Assembly (NCBI GenBank): GCA_030762175.1
Contig: JAUJEO010000019.1
Span: 4,222,001 to 4,286,000 of the forward strand
From: Metallyticus violacea
Taxonomy: Eukaryota > Arthropoda > Insecta > Mantodea > Metallyticidae
Length of the DNA stretch: 64,000 bases
Direction of reading: 5' to 3'
The notes under the pieces are model-generated. The model made no database searches, was not told the origin of the DNA, and saw only the letters and a program-made list of their open reading frames with translations. A program made the translations under genes and the position numbers. Numbering within the stretch: the stretch's first letter is position 1; each line of letters starts with the position of its first letter. Below, one piece after another: positions 49,001 to 61,700 of this stretch.

Positions 49001-51082
49001 ACTAGTTTGATAGGCTCAGTAAAGCAAGCATATTATGCGCAAAGAATCTCGAAAAGAAAAAAAATTTTTTTCGAAGATTGGAAACTTCGTTAGAATCACT
49101 TTTTTTCCGTTCTTATTTGAGATAACTGGTTCTCTTTCGTTATACTAGTTTGATAGCCTTAAAAGAGCATATTGTGCGGAAAGAATCTCGAAAAGAAAAA
49201 AATTTTTTTCCAAGTTTGGAAACTTCATTAGAATCACTTTTTTTCCGTTCTTATTTGAGATATATGGTTCTCTTTCATTATACAATTTTGATAGCCTTAC
49301 AAAAGCATATTATGCGGAAAGAATCTCGAAAAAAAAAAAAAATTTTTTCGAAGGTTTGGAAACTTCATTAGAATCACTTTTTTTCGTTCTTATTTGAGAT
49401 AACTGGTTCTCTTTCATTTTGCTAGTTTGATAGCTGTACAAAAGCATATTATACGGAAAGAATCTCGAAAAGAATAAAATTTTTTTTCGAAGTTTGGAAA
49501 CTTCATTAGAATCACTTTTTTCCGTTCTTATTTGAGATAACTGGTTCTCTTTCATTATACTTGTTTGATAGCCTTAGAAAAGCATATTGTGCGGAAAGAA
49601 TCTCGAAAAGAAAAAATATTTTTTTCGAAGTTTGGAAACTTCATTAGAATCACTTTTTTTCCGTTCTTATTTGAGATAACCGGTTCTCTTTCATTATACT
49701 AGTTTGATAGCCTTAGAAAAGCATATAATGCGGAAAGAATCTCGAAAAGAAAAAAAATGATTTTCGATGGTTGGAAACTTCATTAGAATCACTTTTTTTC
49801 GGTTCTTATTTGAGATAACTGGTTCTCTTTCATTATACTAGTTTGATAGCCTTAGAAAAACATATTATGCGGTAAGAATCTCGAAAAGAAAAAAAAAATT
49901 TTTCGAAGGTTGGAAAGTTCATTAGAATCACTTTTTTTCCGTTCTTATTTGAGATAACTGGTTCTCTTACATTATACTAGTTTGATAGCCTTAGAAAAGC
50001 ATATTGTGCGGAAAGAATCTCGAAAAGAAAAAAAATTTTTTTCGAAGTTTGGAAACTTCATTAGAATCACTTTTTTTCCGTTCTTATTTGAGATAACTGG
50101 TTCTCTTGTATTATACTAGTTTGATAGCCTTAGAAAAGCATATAATGCGGAAAGAATCTCGAAAGGAAAAAAATTTTTTTTCGATGGTTGGAAACTTCAT
50201 TAGAATCAATTTTTTTCCATTCTTATTTGAGATAACTAGTTCTCTTTCATTATACTAGTTTGATAGCCATAGAAAACCATAAAATGAAGAAAGATTCGCG
50301 AAAAGAAATGATTGATTTTGATGTTTGGAAACTTCATTAGAATGAATTTTTTTCCTTTCTTATTTGAGATATATGGTTCTCTTTCATTATACTAGTTTGA
50401 TAGCCTTAGAAAAGCATATTATGCGGAAAGAATCTCGAAAAGAAAAAAAAATTTTTTCGAAGTTTTGAAACTTCATTAGAATCACTTTTTTTCCGTTCTT
50501 ATTTAAGATAACTGGTTCTCTTTCATTATACTAGTTTGATAGCCTTAGAAAAGCATATTATGCAGTAAGAATCTCGAAAGAAAAAAAATTTTTTTCGAAG
50601 TTTGGAAACTTCATTAGAATCAATTTTTTTCCATTCTTATTTGAGATAACTAGTTCTCTTTCATTATACTAGTTTGATAGCCATAGAAAACCATAAAATG
50701 AAGAAAGATCCGCGAAAAGAAAAGATTTATTTTGATGGTTGGAAACTTCATTAGAATGAATTTTTTTCCGTTCTTATTTGAGATATATGGTTCTCTTTCA
50801 TTATACTAGTTTGATAGCCTTAGAAAAGCATATTATGCGGAAAGAATCTCGAAAAGAAAAAAAAAATTTTTCGAAGTTTTGAAACTTCATTAGAATCACT
50901 TTTTTTCCGTTCTTATTTGAGATATATGGTTCTCTTTCATTATACTATTTTGATAGCCTTACAAAAGCATATTATGCGGAAAGAATCTCGAAAAGAAGAA
51001 AAATTTTTTTCGAAGTTTGGAAACTTCGTTAGAATCACTTTTTTTCCGTTCTTGTTTGAGATAACTGGTTCTCTTTCAATAT

Positions 51083-51193
51083 ACTAGTTTGATAGCTTCA
51101 GAAAAGCATATTATGCGGAAAGAATCTCGAAAAGAAAAAAAATTTTTTTCGAAGTTCCGTTCTTATTTGAGATAACTGGTTCTCTTTCATTAT
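51083..51193 (+). repeat. Truncated monomer (111 bp)
   Basis: Join at 51150; followed by a CCTGAGTAAAGC monomer with the extra AAGC. Confidence 0.88.
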
Positions 51194-53246
51194 ACTAGTT
51201 TGATAGCCTGAGTAAAGCAAGCATATTATGCGCAAAGAATCTCGAAAAGAAAAAAAATTTTTTTCGAAGTTTGGAAACTTCGTTAGGATTACTTTTTTTC
51301 CGTTCTTATTTGAGATAACTGGTTCTCTTTCATTATACTAATTAGATAGCCTCAGAAAAGCATATTATGCGCATAGAATCTCGAAAATAAAAAAATTTTT
51401 TTAGAACTTTGGAAACTTCGTTAGAATCACTTTTTTTCCGTTCTTATTTGAGATAACTGGTTCTCTTTCATTATACTAGTTTGATAGCCTTAGAAAAGCA
51501 TATTATGCAGTAAGAATCTCGAAAGAAAAAAAATTTTTTTCGAAGTTTGGAAACTTCATTAGAATAAATTTTTTTCCATTCTTATTTGAGATAACTAGTT
51601 CTCTTTCATTATACTAGTTTGATAGCCATAGAAAACCATAAAATGAAGAAAGATTCGCGAAAAGAAAAGATTTATTTTGATGGTTGGAAACTTCATTAGA
51701 ATGAATTTTTTTCCGTTCTTATTTGAGATATATGGTTCTCTTTCATTATACTAGTTTGATAGCCTTAGAAAAGCATATTATGCGGAAAGAATCTCGAAAA
51801 GAAAAAAAAAATTTTTCGAAGTTTTGAAACTTCATTAGAATCACTTTTTTTTCCGTTCTTATTTGAGATAACTGGTTCTCTTTCATTATACTAGTTTGAT
51901 AGTCTTAGAAAAGCATATAATGCAGTAGGAATCTCGAAAGAAAAAAATTTTTTTCGAAGTTTGGAAAGTTCATTAGAATCACTTTTTTTCCGTTCTTATT
52001 TGAGATAACTGGTTCTCTTTCATTATACTAGTTTGATAGCCTTAGAAAAGCATATAAAGCAGAAAGACTCTCGAAAAGAAAAAAAATTTTTTTTGATGTT
52101 TTGAAATTCCTTATGATTCAATTTTTGTCCATTCTTATTTGAGATAACTGGTTCTCTTTCATTATACTAGTTTGATAGCCTTTGAAAACCATAAAATGAA
52201 GAAAGATTCGCGAAAAGAAAATATTTATTTTGATGGTTGGAATCTTCATTAGAATCAATTTTTTTCCGTTCTTATTTGTGATATATGGTTCTCTTTCATT
52301 ATACTATTTTGATAGCCTTACAAAAGCATATTATGCGGAAATAATCTCGAAAAGCAAAAAATTTTTTTTGGGGTTTTGAAACTTCATTAGAATCACTTTT
52401 TTTTCGTTCTTATTTGCGATATATGGTTCTCTTTCATTATACTATTTTGATAGCCTTACAAAAGCATATTATGCGGAAAGAATCTCGAAAAGAAGAAAAA
52501 TTTTTTTCGAAGTTTGGAAACTTCGTTAGGATTACTTTTTTTCCGTTCTTATTTGAGATAACTGGTTCTCTTTCATTATACTAGTTTGATAGCCTTAAAA
52601 GAGCATATTGTGCGGAAAGAATCTCGAAAAGAAAAAAATTTTTTTCCAAGTTTGGAAACTTCATTAGAATCACTTCTTTTCCCTTCTTATTTGAGATAAC
52701 TGGTTCTCTTTCATTATACTAGTTTGATAGCCTTAGAAAAGCATATACTGCGGAAAGAATCTCGAAAAGAAAAAAAATTTTTTCGAAGTTTGGAAACTTC
52801 ATTAGAATCACTTTTTTTCCGTTCTTATTTGAGATAACTGGTTCTCTTTCATTTTGCTAGTTTGATAGGTGTAGAAAAGCATTTTATGCGGAAAGATTCT
52901 CGAAAAGAAAAAAAAATTTTTTTCAAAGTTTGGAAACTTCGTTAGAATCACTTTTTTCCGTTCTTATTTGAGATAACTGGTTCTCTTTCATTATACAGGT
53001 TTGATAGCCTCAGAAGAGCATATTATGCGCAAAGAATCTCGAAAAGAAAAAAATTTTTTTTCGTGGTTTGGAAACTTGGTTAGAATCACTTTTTTTCCGT
53101 TCTTATTTGATATAACTGGTTCTCTTTCATTATACTAGTTTGATAGCCTCAGTAAAGCATATTATGCACAAAGAATCTCGAAAAGAAAAAATTTTTTTTC
53201 GAAGTTTGGAAACTTCGTTAGAATCACTTTTTTTCCGTTCTTATTT

Positions 53247-53293
53247 GAAAGTTTGGAAACTTCGTTTGAATCACATTTTTTCCGTTCTTATTT
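53247..53293 (+). repeat. 47-base partial-monomer insertion
   Basis: Same insertion as at 15247 and 17236, about 36-38 kb away, within a C-type run of the same order. Confidence 0.9.
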
Positions 53294-55118
53294 GAGATAA
53301 CTGGTTCTCTTTCATTATACTAGTTTGATAGCCTCAGTGAAGCATATTATGCGCAAAGAATCTCGAAAAGAAAAAAAATTTTTTAGAAGTTTGGAAACTT
53401 CGTTAGAATCACTTTTTTTCCGTTCTTATTTGAGATAACTGGTTCTCTTTCATTATACTAGTTTGATAGCCTCAGTAAAGCATATTATACGCAAAGAATC
53501 TCGAAAAGAAAAAAAATTTTTTTCGAAGTTTGGAAACGTCGTTTGAATCACTTTTTTCCGTTCTTATTTGAGATAACTGGTTCTCTTTCATTATACTTGT
53601 TTGATAGCCTTAGAAAAGCATATTGTGCGGAAAGAATCTCGAAAAGAAAAAATATTTTTTTCGAAGTTTGGAAACTTCATTAGAATCACTTTTTTTCCGT
53701 TCTTATTTGAGATAACCGGTTCTCTTTCATTATACTAGTTTGATAGCCTTAGAAAAGCATATAATGCGGAAAGAATCTCGAAAAGAAAAAAAATGATTTT
53801 CGATGGTTGGAAACTTCATTAGAATCACTTTTTTTCGGTTCTTATTTGAGATAACTGGTTCTCTTTCATTATACTAGTTTGATAGCCTTAGAAAAACATA
53901 TTATGCGGTAAGAATCTCGAAAAGAAAAAAAAAATTTTTCGAAGGTTGGAAAGTTCATTAGAATCACTTTTTTTCCGTTCTTATTTGAGATAACTGGTTC
54001 TCTTACATTATACTAGTTTGATAGCCTTAGAAAAGCATATTGTGCGGAAAGAATCTCGAAAAGAAAAAAAATTTTTTTCGAAGTTTGGAAACTTCATTAG
54101 AATCACTTTTTTTCCGTTCTTATTTGAGATAACTGGTTCTCTTGTATTATACTAGTTTGATAGCCTTAGAAAAGCATATAATGCGGAAAGAATCTCGAAA
54201 GGAAAAAAATTTTTTTTCGATGGTTGGAAACTTCATTAGAATCAATTTTTTTCCATTCTTATTTGAGATAACTAGTTCTCTTTCATTATACTAGTTTGAT
54301 AGCCATAGAAAACCATAAAATGAAGAAAGATTCGCGAAAAGAAATGATTGATTTTGATGTTTGGAAACTTCATTAGAATGAATTTTTTTCCTTTCTTATT
54401 TGAGATATATGGTTCTCTTTCATTATACTAGTTTGATAGCCTTAGAAAAGCATATTATGCGGAAAGAATCTCGAAAAGAAAAAAAAATTTTTTCGAAGTT
54501 TTGAAACTTCATTAGAATCACTTTTTTTCCGTTCTTATTTAAGATAACTGGTTCTCTTTCATTATACTAGTTTGATAGCCTTAGAAAAGCATATTATGCA
54601 GTAAGAATCTCGAAAGAAAAAAAATTTTTTTCGAAGTTTGGAAACTTCATTAGAATCAATTTTTTTCCATTCTTATTTGAGATAACTAGTTCTCTTTCAT
54701 TATACTAGTTTGATAGCCATAGAAAACCATAAAATGAAGAAAGATCCGCGAAAAGAAAAGATTTATTTTGATGGTTGGAAACTTCATTAGAATGAATTTT
54801 TTTCCGTTCTTATTTGAGATATATGGTTCTCTTTCATTATACTAGTTTGATAGCCTTAGAAAAGCATATTATGCGGAAAGAATCTCGAAAAGAAAAAAAA
54901 AATTTTTCGAAGTTTTGAAACTTCATTAGAATCACTTTTTTTCCGTTCTTATTTGAGATATATGGTTCTCTTTCATTATACTATTTTGATAGCCTTACAA
55001 AAGCATATTATGCGGAAAGAATCTCGAAAAGAAGAAAAATTTTTTTCGAAGTTTGGAAACTTCGTTAGAATCACTTTTTTTCCGTTCTTGTTTGAGATAA
55101 CTGGTTCTCTTTCAATAT

Positions 55119-55229
55119 ACTAGTTTGATAGCTTCAGAAAAGCATATTATGCGGAAAGAATCTCGAAAAGAAAAAAAATTTTTTTCGAAGTTCCGTTCTT
55201 ATTTGAGATAACTGGTTCTCTTTCATTAT
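55119..55229 (+). repeat. Truncated monomer (111 bp)
   Basis: Join at 55186, exactly 4036 bases after the one at 51150. Confidence 0.88.
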
Positions 55230-57282
55230 ACTAGTTTGATAGCCTGAGTAAAGCAAGCATATTATGCGCAAAGAATCTCGAAAAGAAAAAAAATTTTTTT
55301 CGAAGTTTGGAAACTTCGTTAGGATTACTTTTTTTCCGTTCTTATTTGAGATAACTGGTTCTCTTTCATTATACTAATTAGATAGCCTCAGAAAAGCATA
55401 TTATGCGCATAGAATCTCGAAAATAAAAAAATTTTTTTAGAACTTTGGAAACTTCGTTAGAATCACTTTTTTTCCGTTCTTATTTGAGATAACTGGTTCT
55501 CTTTCATTATACTAGTTTGATAGCCTTAGAAAAGCATATTATGCAGTAAGAATCTCGAAAGAAAAAAAATTTTTTTCGAAGTTTGGAAACTTCATTAGAA
55601 TAAATTTTTTTCCATTCTTATTTGAGATAACTAGTTCTCTTTCATTATACTAGTTTGATAGCCATAGAAAACCATAAAATGAAGAAAGATTCGCGAAAAG
55701 AAAAGATTTATTTTGATGGTTGGAAACTTCATTAGAATGAATTTTTTTCCGTTCTTATTTGAGATATATGGTTCTCTTTCATTATACTAGTTTGATAGCC
55801 TTAGAAAAGCATATTATGCGGAAAGAATCTCGAAAAGAAAAAAAAAATTTTTCGAAGTTTTGAAACTTCATTAGAATCACTTTTTTTTCCGTTCTTATTT
55901 GAGATAACTGGTTCTCTTTCATTATACTAGTTTGATAGTCTTAGAAAAGCATATAATGCAGTAGGAATCTCGAAAGAAAAAAATTTTTTTCGAAGTTTGG
56001 AAAGTTCATTAGAATCACTTTTTTTCCGTTCTTATTTGAGATAACTGGTTCTCTTTCATTATACTAGTTTGATAGCCTTAGAAAAGCATATAAAGCAGAA
56101 AGACTCTCGAAAAGAAAAAAAATTTTTTTTGATGTTTTGAAATTCCTTATGATTCAATTTTTGTCCATTCTTATTTGAGATAACTGGTTCTCTTTCATTA
56201 TACTAGTTTGATAGCCTTTGAAAACCATAAAATGAAGAAAGATTCGCGAAAAGAAAATATTTATTTTGATGGTTGGAATCTTCATTAGAATCAATTTTTT
56301 TCCGTTCTTATTTGTGATATATGGTTCTCTTTCATTATACTATTTTGATAGCCTTACAAAAGCATATTATGCGGAAATAATCTCGAAAAGCAAAAAATTT
56401 TTTTTGGGGTTTTGAAACTTCATTAGAATCACTTTTTTTTCGTTCTTATTTGCGATATATGGTTCTCTTTCATTATACTATTTTGATAGCCTTACAAAAG
56501 CATATTATGCGGAAAGAATCTCGAAAAGAAGAAAAATTTTTTTCGAAGTTTGGAAACTTCGTTAGGATTACTTTTTTTCCGTTCTTATTTGAGATAACTG
56601 GTTCTCTTTCATTATACTAGTTTGATAGCCTTAAAAGAGCATATTGTGCGGAAAGAATCTCGAAAAGAAAAAAATTTTTTTCCAAGTTTGGAAACTTCAT
56701 TAGAATCACTTCTTTTCCCTTCTTATTTGAGATAACTGGTTCTCTTTCATTATACTAGTTTGATAGCCTTAGAAAAGCATATACTGCGGAAAGAATCTCG
56801 AAAAGAAAAAAAATTTTTTCGAAGTTTGGAAACTTCATTAGAATCACTTTTTTTCCGTTCTTATTTGAGATAACTGGTTCTCTTTCATTTTGCTAGTTTG
56901 ATAGGTGTAGAAAAGCATTTTATGCGGAAAGATTCTCGAAAAGAAAAAAAAATTTTTTTCAAAGTTTGGAAACTTCGTTAGAATCACTTTTTTCCGTTCT
57001 TATTTGAGATAACTGGTTCTCTTTCATTATACAGGTTTGATAGCCTCAGAAGAGCATATTATGCGCAAAGAATCTCGAAAAGAAAAAAATTTTTTTTCGT
57101 GGTTTGGAAACTTGGTTAGAATCACTTTTTTTCCGTTCTTATTTGATATAACTGGTTCTCTTTCATTATACTAGTTTGATAGCCTCAGTAAAGCATATTA
57201 TGCACAAAGAATCTCGAAAAGAAAAAATTTTTTTTCGAAGTTTGGAAACTTCGTTAGAATCACTTTTTTTCCGTTCTTATTT

Positions 57283-57329
57283 GAAAGTTTGGAAACTTCG
57301 TTTGAATCACATTTTTTCCGTTCTTATTT
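57283..57329 (+). repeat. 47-base partial-monomer insertion
   Basis: Exactly 4036 bases after the insertion at 53247. Confidence 0.9.
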
Positions 57330-57614
57330 GAGATAACTGGTTCTCTTTCATTATACTAGTTTGATAGCCTCAGTGAAGCATATTATGCGCAAAGAATCTC
57401 GAAAAGAAAAAAAATTTTTTAGAAGTTTGGAAACTTCGTTAGAATCACTTTTTTTCCGTTCTTATTTGAGATAACTGGTTCTCTTTCATTATACTAGTTT
57501 GATAGCCTCAGTAAAGCATATTATACGCAAAGAATCTCGAAAAGAAAAAAAATTTTTTTCGAAGTTTGGAAACGTCGTTTGAATCACTTTTTTCCGTTCT
57601 TATTTGAGATAACT

Positions 57615-58690
57615 GGTTCTCTTTCATTATAGTAGTTTGATAGCCTCAGAAAAGCATATTATGCGCAAAGAATCTCGAAATGAAAAAAATTTTTTTTCGA
57701 AGTTTAGAAACATCCTTAGACATACTTTTTTTCCGTTCTTATTTCAGATAACTGGTTCTCTTTCATTATACTAGTTTAATAGCCACAGAAAAGCATATTA
57801 TGCGCAAAGAATCTTGAAAAGAAAAAAAAATTTTTTCGAAGTTTGGAAACTTCATTAGAATCACTTTTTTTCCCTTCTTATTTGAGATAACTGGTAATCT
57901 CTCATTATACTAGTTTGATAGCCTCAGAAAATCATATTATGCGCAAAGAATCTCGAAAAGAAGAAAAATTTTTTTCGAAGTTTGGAAACTTCGTTAGAAT
58001 CACTTTTTTTCCGTTCTTGTTTGAGATAACTGGTTCTCTTTCATGATACTAGTTTGATAGCCTCAGAAAAGCATATTATGCGCAAAGAATCTCGCAAAGA
58101 AAAAAAATTTTTTTTGAAGTTTGGAAACTTCGTTTTTATCACTTTTTTTCCGTTCTTATTCGAGATAACTGGTTCTCTTTCATTATACTAGTTTGATAGC
58201 CTCAGTAAAGCATATTATGCGCAAAGAATCTCGAAAAGAAATAAAAAAATTTTTCGAAGTTTGGAAACTTCGTTTGAATCACTTTTTTCCGTTCTTATTT
58301 GAGATAACTGGTTCTCTTTCATTATACTAGTTTGATAGCCTCAGTAAAGCATATTATGCGCAAAGAATCTCGAAAAGAAAAAAAAAATTTTTCGAAGTTT
58401 GGAAACGTCGTTTGAATCACTTTTTTCCGTTCTTATTTGATATAACTGGTTCTCTTTCATTATACTAGTTTGATAGCCTCAGAAAAGCATATTATGCGCA
58501 AAGAATCTCGAAAAGAAAAAAATTTTTTTTCAAAACTTGGAAACTTCGTTAGAATCACTTTTTTTCCGTTCTTGTTTGAGATAACTGGTTCTCTTTCATT
58601 ATACTAGTTTGATAGCCTCAGAGAAGCATATTATGCGCAAAGAATCTCGAAAAGAAGAAAAAATTTTTTCGAAGTATGGAAACTTCGTTA
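57615..58690 (+). repeat. C-type run at the end of H7
   Basis: About eight C-type monomers with TTAGACATAC (57718), TGGTAATCTCTC (near 57893), CAAAACTTGG and AAGTATGG variants. The same order is seen in parts of 15.6-19.4 kb. Ends at the join near 58690, where CGTTAGAATCAATTTTATTCC leads into the T/M array. Confidence 0.82.
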
Positions 58691-58741
58691 GAATCAATTT
58701 TATTCCATTCTTATTTGAGATAACTAGTTCTCTTTCATTAT

Positions 58742-61700
58742 ACTAGTTTGATAGCCATAGAAAACCATAAAATGAAGAAAGATTCGCGAAAAGAAATGAT
58801 TGATTTTGATGTTTGGAAACTTCATTAGAATGAATTTTTTTCCGTTCTTATTTGAGATATATGGTTCTCTTTCATTATACTAGTTTGATAGCCTTAGAAA
58901 AGCATATTATGCGGAAAGAATCTCGAAAAGAAAAAAAAATTTTTTCGAAGTTTTGAAACTTCATTAGAATCACTTTTTTTCCGTTCTTATTTAAGATAAC
59001 TGGTTCTCTTTCATTATACTAGTTTGATAGCCTTAGAAAAGCATATTATGCAGTAAGAATCTCGAAAGAAAAAAAATTTTTTTCGAAGTTTGGAAACTTC
59101 ATTAGAATCAATTTTTTTCCATTCTTATTTGAGATAACTAGTTCTCTTTCATTATACTAGTTTGATAGCCATAGAAAACCATAAAATGAAGAAAGATCCG
59201 CGAAAAGAAAAGATTTATTTTGATGGTTGGAAACTTCATTAGAATGAATTTTTTTCCGTTCTTATTTGAGATAACTGGTTCTCTTTCATTATACTAGTTT
59301 GATAGTCTTAGGAAAGCATATTATGCAGTAAGAATCTCGAAGGAAAAAAAATTTTTTTCGAAGTTTGGAAAGTTCATTAGAATCACTTTTTTTCCGTTCT
59401 TATTTGAGATAACTGGTTCTCTTTCATTATACTAGTTTGATAGCCTAAGAAAAGCATATAATGCGGAAAGAATCTCGAAAGGAAAAAAATTTTTTTTGAT
59501 GTTTTGAAATTCCTTATGATTCAATTTTTGTCCATTCTTATGTGAGATAACTGGTTCTCTTTCATTATACTAGTTTGATAGCCTTAGAAAACCTTAAAAT
59601 GAAGAAAGATTCGCGAAAAGAAAATATTTATTTTGATGGTTGGAATCTTCATTAGAATCAATTTTTTTCCGTTCTTATTTGTGATATATGGTTCTCTTTC
59701 ATTATACTATTTTGATAGCCTTACAAAAGCATATTATGCGGAAAGAATCTCGAAATGAAAAAAAATTTTTTTCGAAGTTTGGAAACTCCATTAGAATCAC
59801 TTTTTTCCGTTCTTATTTGAGATAACTAGTTCTCTTTCATTATACTAGTTTGATAGCCTTAGAAAAGCATATAATGCGGAAAGAATCTAGCAAGGAAAAA
59901 AATTTTTTTTTTATGTTTTGAAATTCCTTATGATTCAATTTTTTTCCATTCTTATTTGAGATAAGTGGTTCTCTTTCATTATACTAGTTTGATAGCCTTA
60001 GAAAAGCATATTATACGGAAAGAATCTCGAAAAGAAAAAAAATTTTTTCGAAGTTTGGAAACTTCATTAGAATCACTTTTTTTCCGTTCTTATTTGAGAT
60101 AACTGGTTCTCTTTCATTATACTAGTTTGATAGCCTTAGAAAAGCATATAATGCGGAAAGAATCTCGAAAAGAAAAAAATTTTTTTTCGATGGTTGGAAA
60201 GTTCAATAGAATCAATTTCTTTGCGTTCTTATTTGATATATGGTTCTCTTTCATTATACTAATTTGATAGCATTAGAAAAGCATATTATGCGGAAAGAAT
60301 CTCGAAAAGAAAAAAAAATTTTTTCGAAGTTTTGAAACTTCATTAGAATCACTTTTTTTCCGTTCTTATTTGAGATAACTGGTTCTCTTTCATTATACTA
60401 GTTTGATAGCCTTAGAAAAGCATATTATGCGGAAAGAATCTCGAAAAGAAAAAAAAAATTTTTCGAAGTTTTGAAACTTCATTAGAATTTCTTTTTTTCC
60501 GTTCTTATTTGAGATAACTGGTTCTCTTTCATTATACTAGTTTGATAGCCTTTGAAAAGCATATTATACGGAAAGAATCTCGAAAACAAAAAAATTTTTT
60601 TTCGAAGTTTGAAAACTTCATTACAATCACTTTTTTTCCGTTCTTATTTGAGATAACTAGTTCTCTTTCATTATACTAGTTTGATAGCCTTAGAAAAGCA
60701 TATTGTGCGGAAAGAATCTCGAAAAGAAAAAATTTTATTTCGAAGTTTGGAAACTTCATTAGAATCACTTTTTTTCCGTTCTTATTAGAGATAACTGGTT
60801 CTCTTTCATTATACTAGTTTGATAGCCTTAGAAAAGCATATTGTGCCGAAAGAATATCGAAAAGAAAAAAAAAATTTTTCGAAGTTGGAAACTTCATTAG
60901 AATCACTTTTTTTCCGTTCTTATTTTAGATAACTGGTTCTCTTTCATTATACTAGTTTGATAGCCTTAGAAAAGCATATAATGCGGAAAGAATCTCGAAA
61001 AGAAAAAAAATTTTTTTCGATGGTTGGAAACTTCATTAGAATCAATTTTTTTCCATTCTTATTTGAAATAACTGACTCTCTTTCATTATACTAGTTTGAT
61101 AGCCATAGAAAACCATAAAATGGAGAAAGATTCGCGAAAAGAAAAGATTTATTTTGATGGTTGGAAACTTCATTAGAATCAATTTTTTTCCGTTCTTATT
61201 TGAGATATATGGTTCTCTTTCATTATACTATTTTGATAGCCTTACAAAAGCATATTATGCGGAAAGAGTCTCGAAAAGAAAAAAAAATTTTTCGAAGTTT
61301 TGAAACTTCAATAGAATCACTTTTTTTCCGTTCTTATTTGAGATAACTGGTTCTCTTTCATTATGCTAGTTTGATAGCCTTAGAAAAGCATATTATGCGG
61401 TAAGAATCTCGAAAAGAAAAAAAAAAATTTTCGAAGTTTGGAAAATTCATTAGAATCACTTTTTGTCCGTTCTTATTTGAGATAACTGGTTCTCTTTCAT
61501 TATACTAGTTTGATAGCCTTAGAAAAGCATATTGTGCGGAAAGAATCTCGAAAAGAAAAAAATTTTTTTCGAAGTTTGGAAACTTCATTAGAATCACTTT
61601 TTTCCATTCTTATTTGAGATAACTGGTTCTCTTTCATTATACTAGTTTGATAGCCTTAGAAAACTATAAAATGAAGAAAGATTCGCGAAAAGAAAAGATT

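Larger units (their letters stand above)
46979..50253 (+). repeat. Higher-order unit H5 (3275 bp, ~24 monomers)
   Basis: Same order as H4 with two fewer monomers. Truncated monomers at 47394 and 48890; the G-run variant now has four G (48680). Ends with the common TGTACAAAAGC to AATGATTTTCG series. Confidence 0.83.
49509..53544 (+). repeat. 4036-bp tandem duplication, first copy
   Basis: Every marker checked inside this segment recurs exactly 4036 bases later. These are the AATGATTTTCG variant (49756), the AAATGATTGA variant (50306), a truncated monomer (51150), a four-G run (52370), CGTTAGG (52524), CCTTAAAAG (52593), ACAGG (52995) and a 47-base insertion (53247). No indel separates the two copies, even though A/T tracts elsewhere differ in length. 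It overlaps units H5-H6. Confidence 0.9.
50254..54289 (+). repeat. Higher-order unit H6 (4036 bp, ~29 monomers)
   Basis: Starts like H3-H5. It has a single truncated monomer (51083), then after about 52520 it changes to CCTTAAAAGAGC, CATATACTGCGG and a C-type run with the 47-base insertion at 53247. It re-enters the common series near 53591. Confidence 0.85.
53545..57580 (+). repeat. 4036-bp tandem duplication, second copy
   Basis: Directly adjacent second copy. Identity continues a little beyond 57580 because both joins fall inside the shared GAATCACTTTTTTCCG to TTCATTAT stretch, so the exact breakpoint is ambiguous within about 50 bases. After that this copy continues with C-type (ATTATAGTAG), while the first is followed by ATTATACTTG. 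Confidence 0.9.
54290..58741 (+). repeat. Higher-order unit H7 (4452 bp, ~32 monomers)
   Basis: Identical in order to H6 to about 57630, then extended by C-type monomers to about 58690. The longest unit in the window. Confidence 0.85.
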
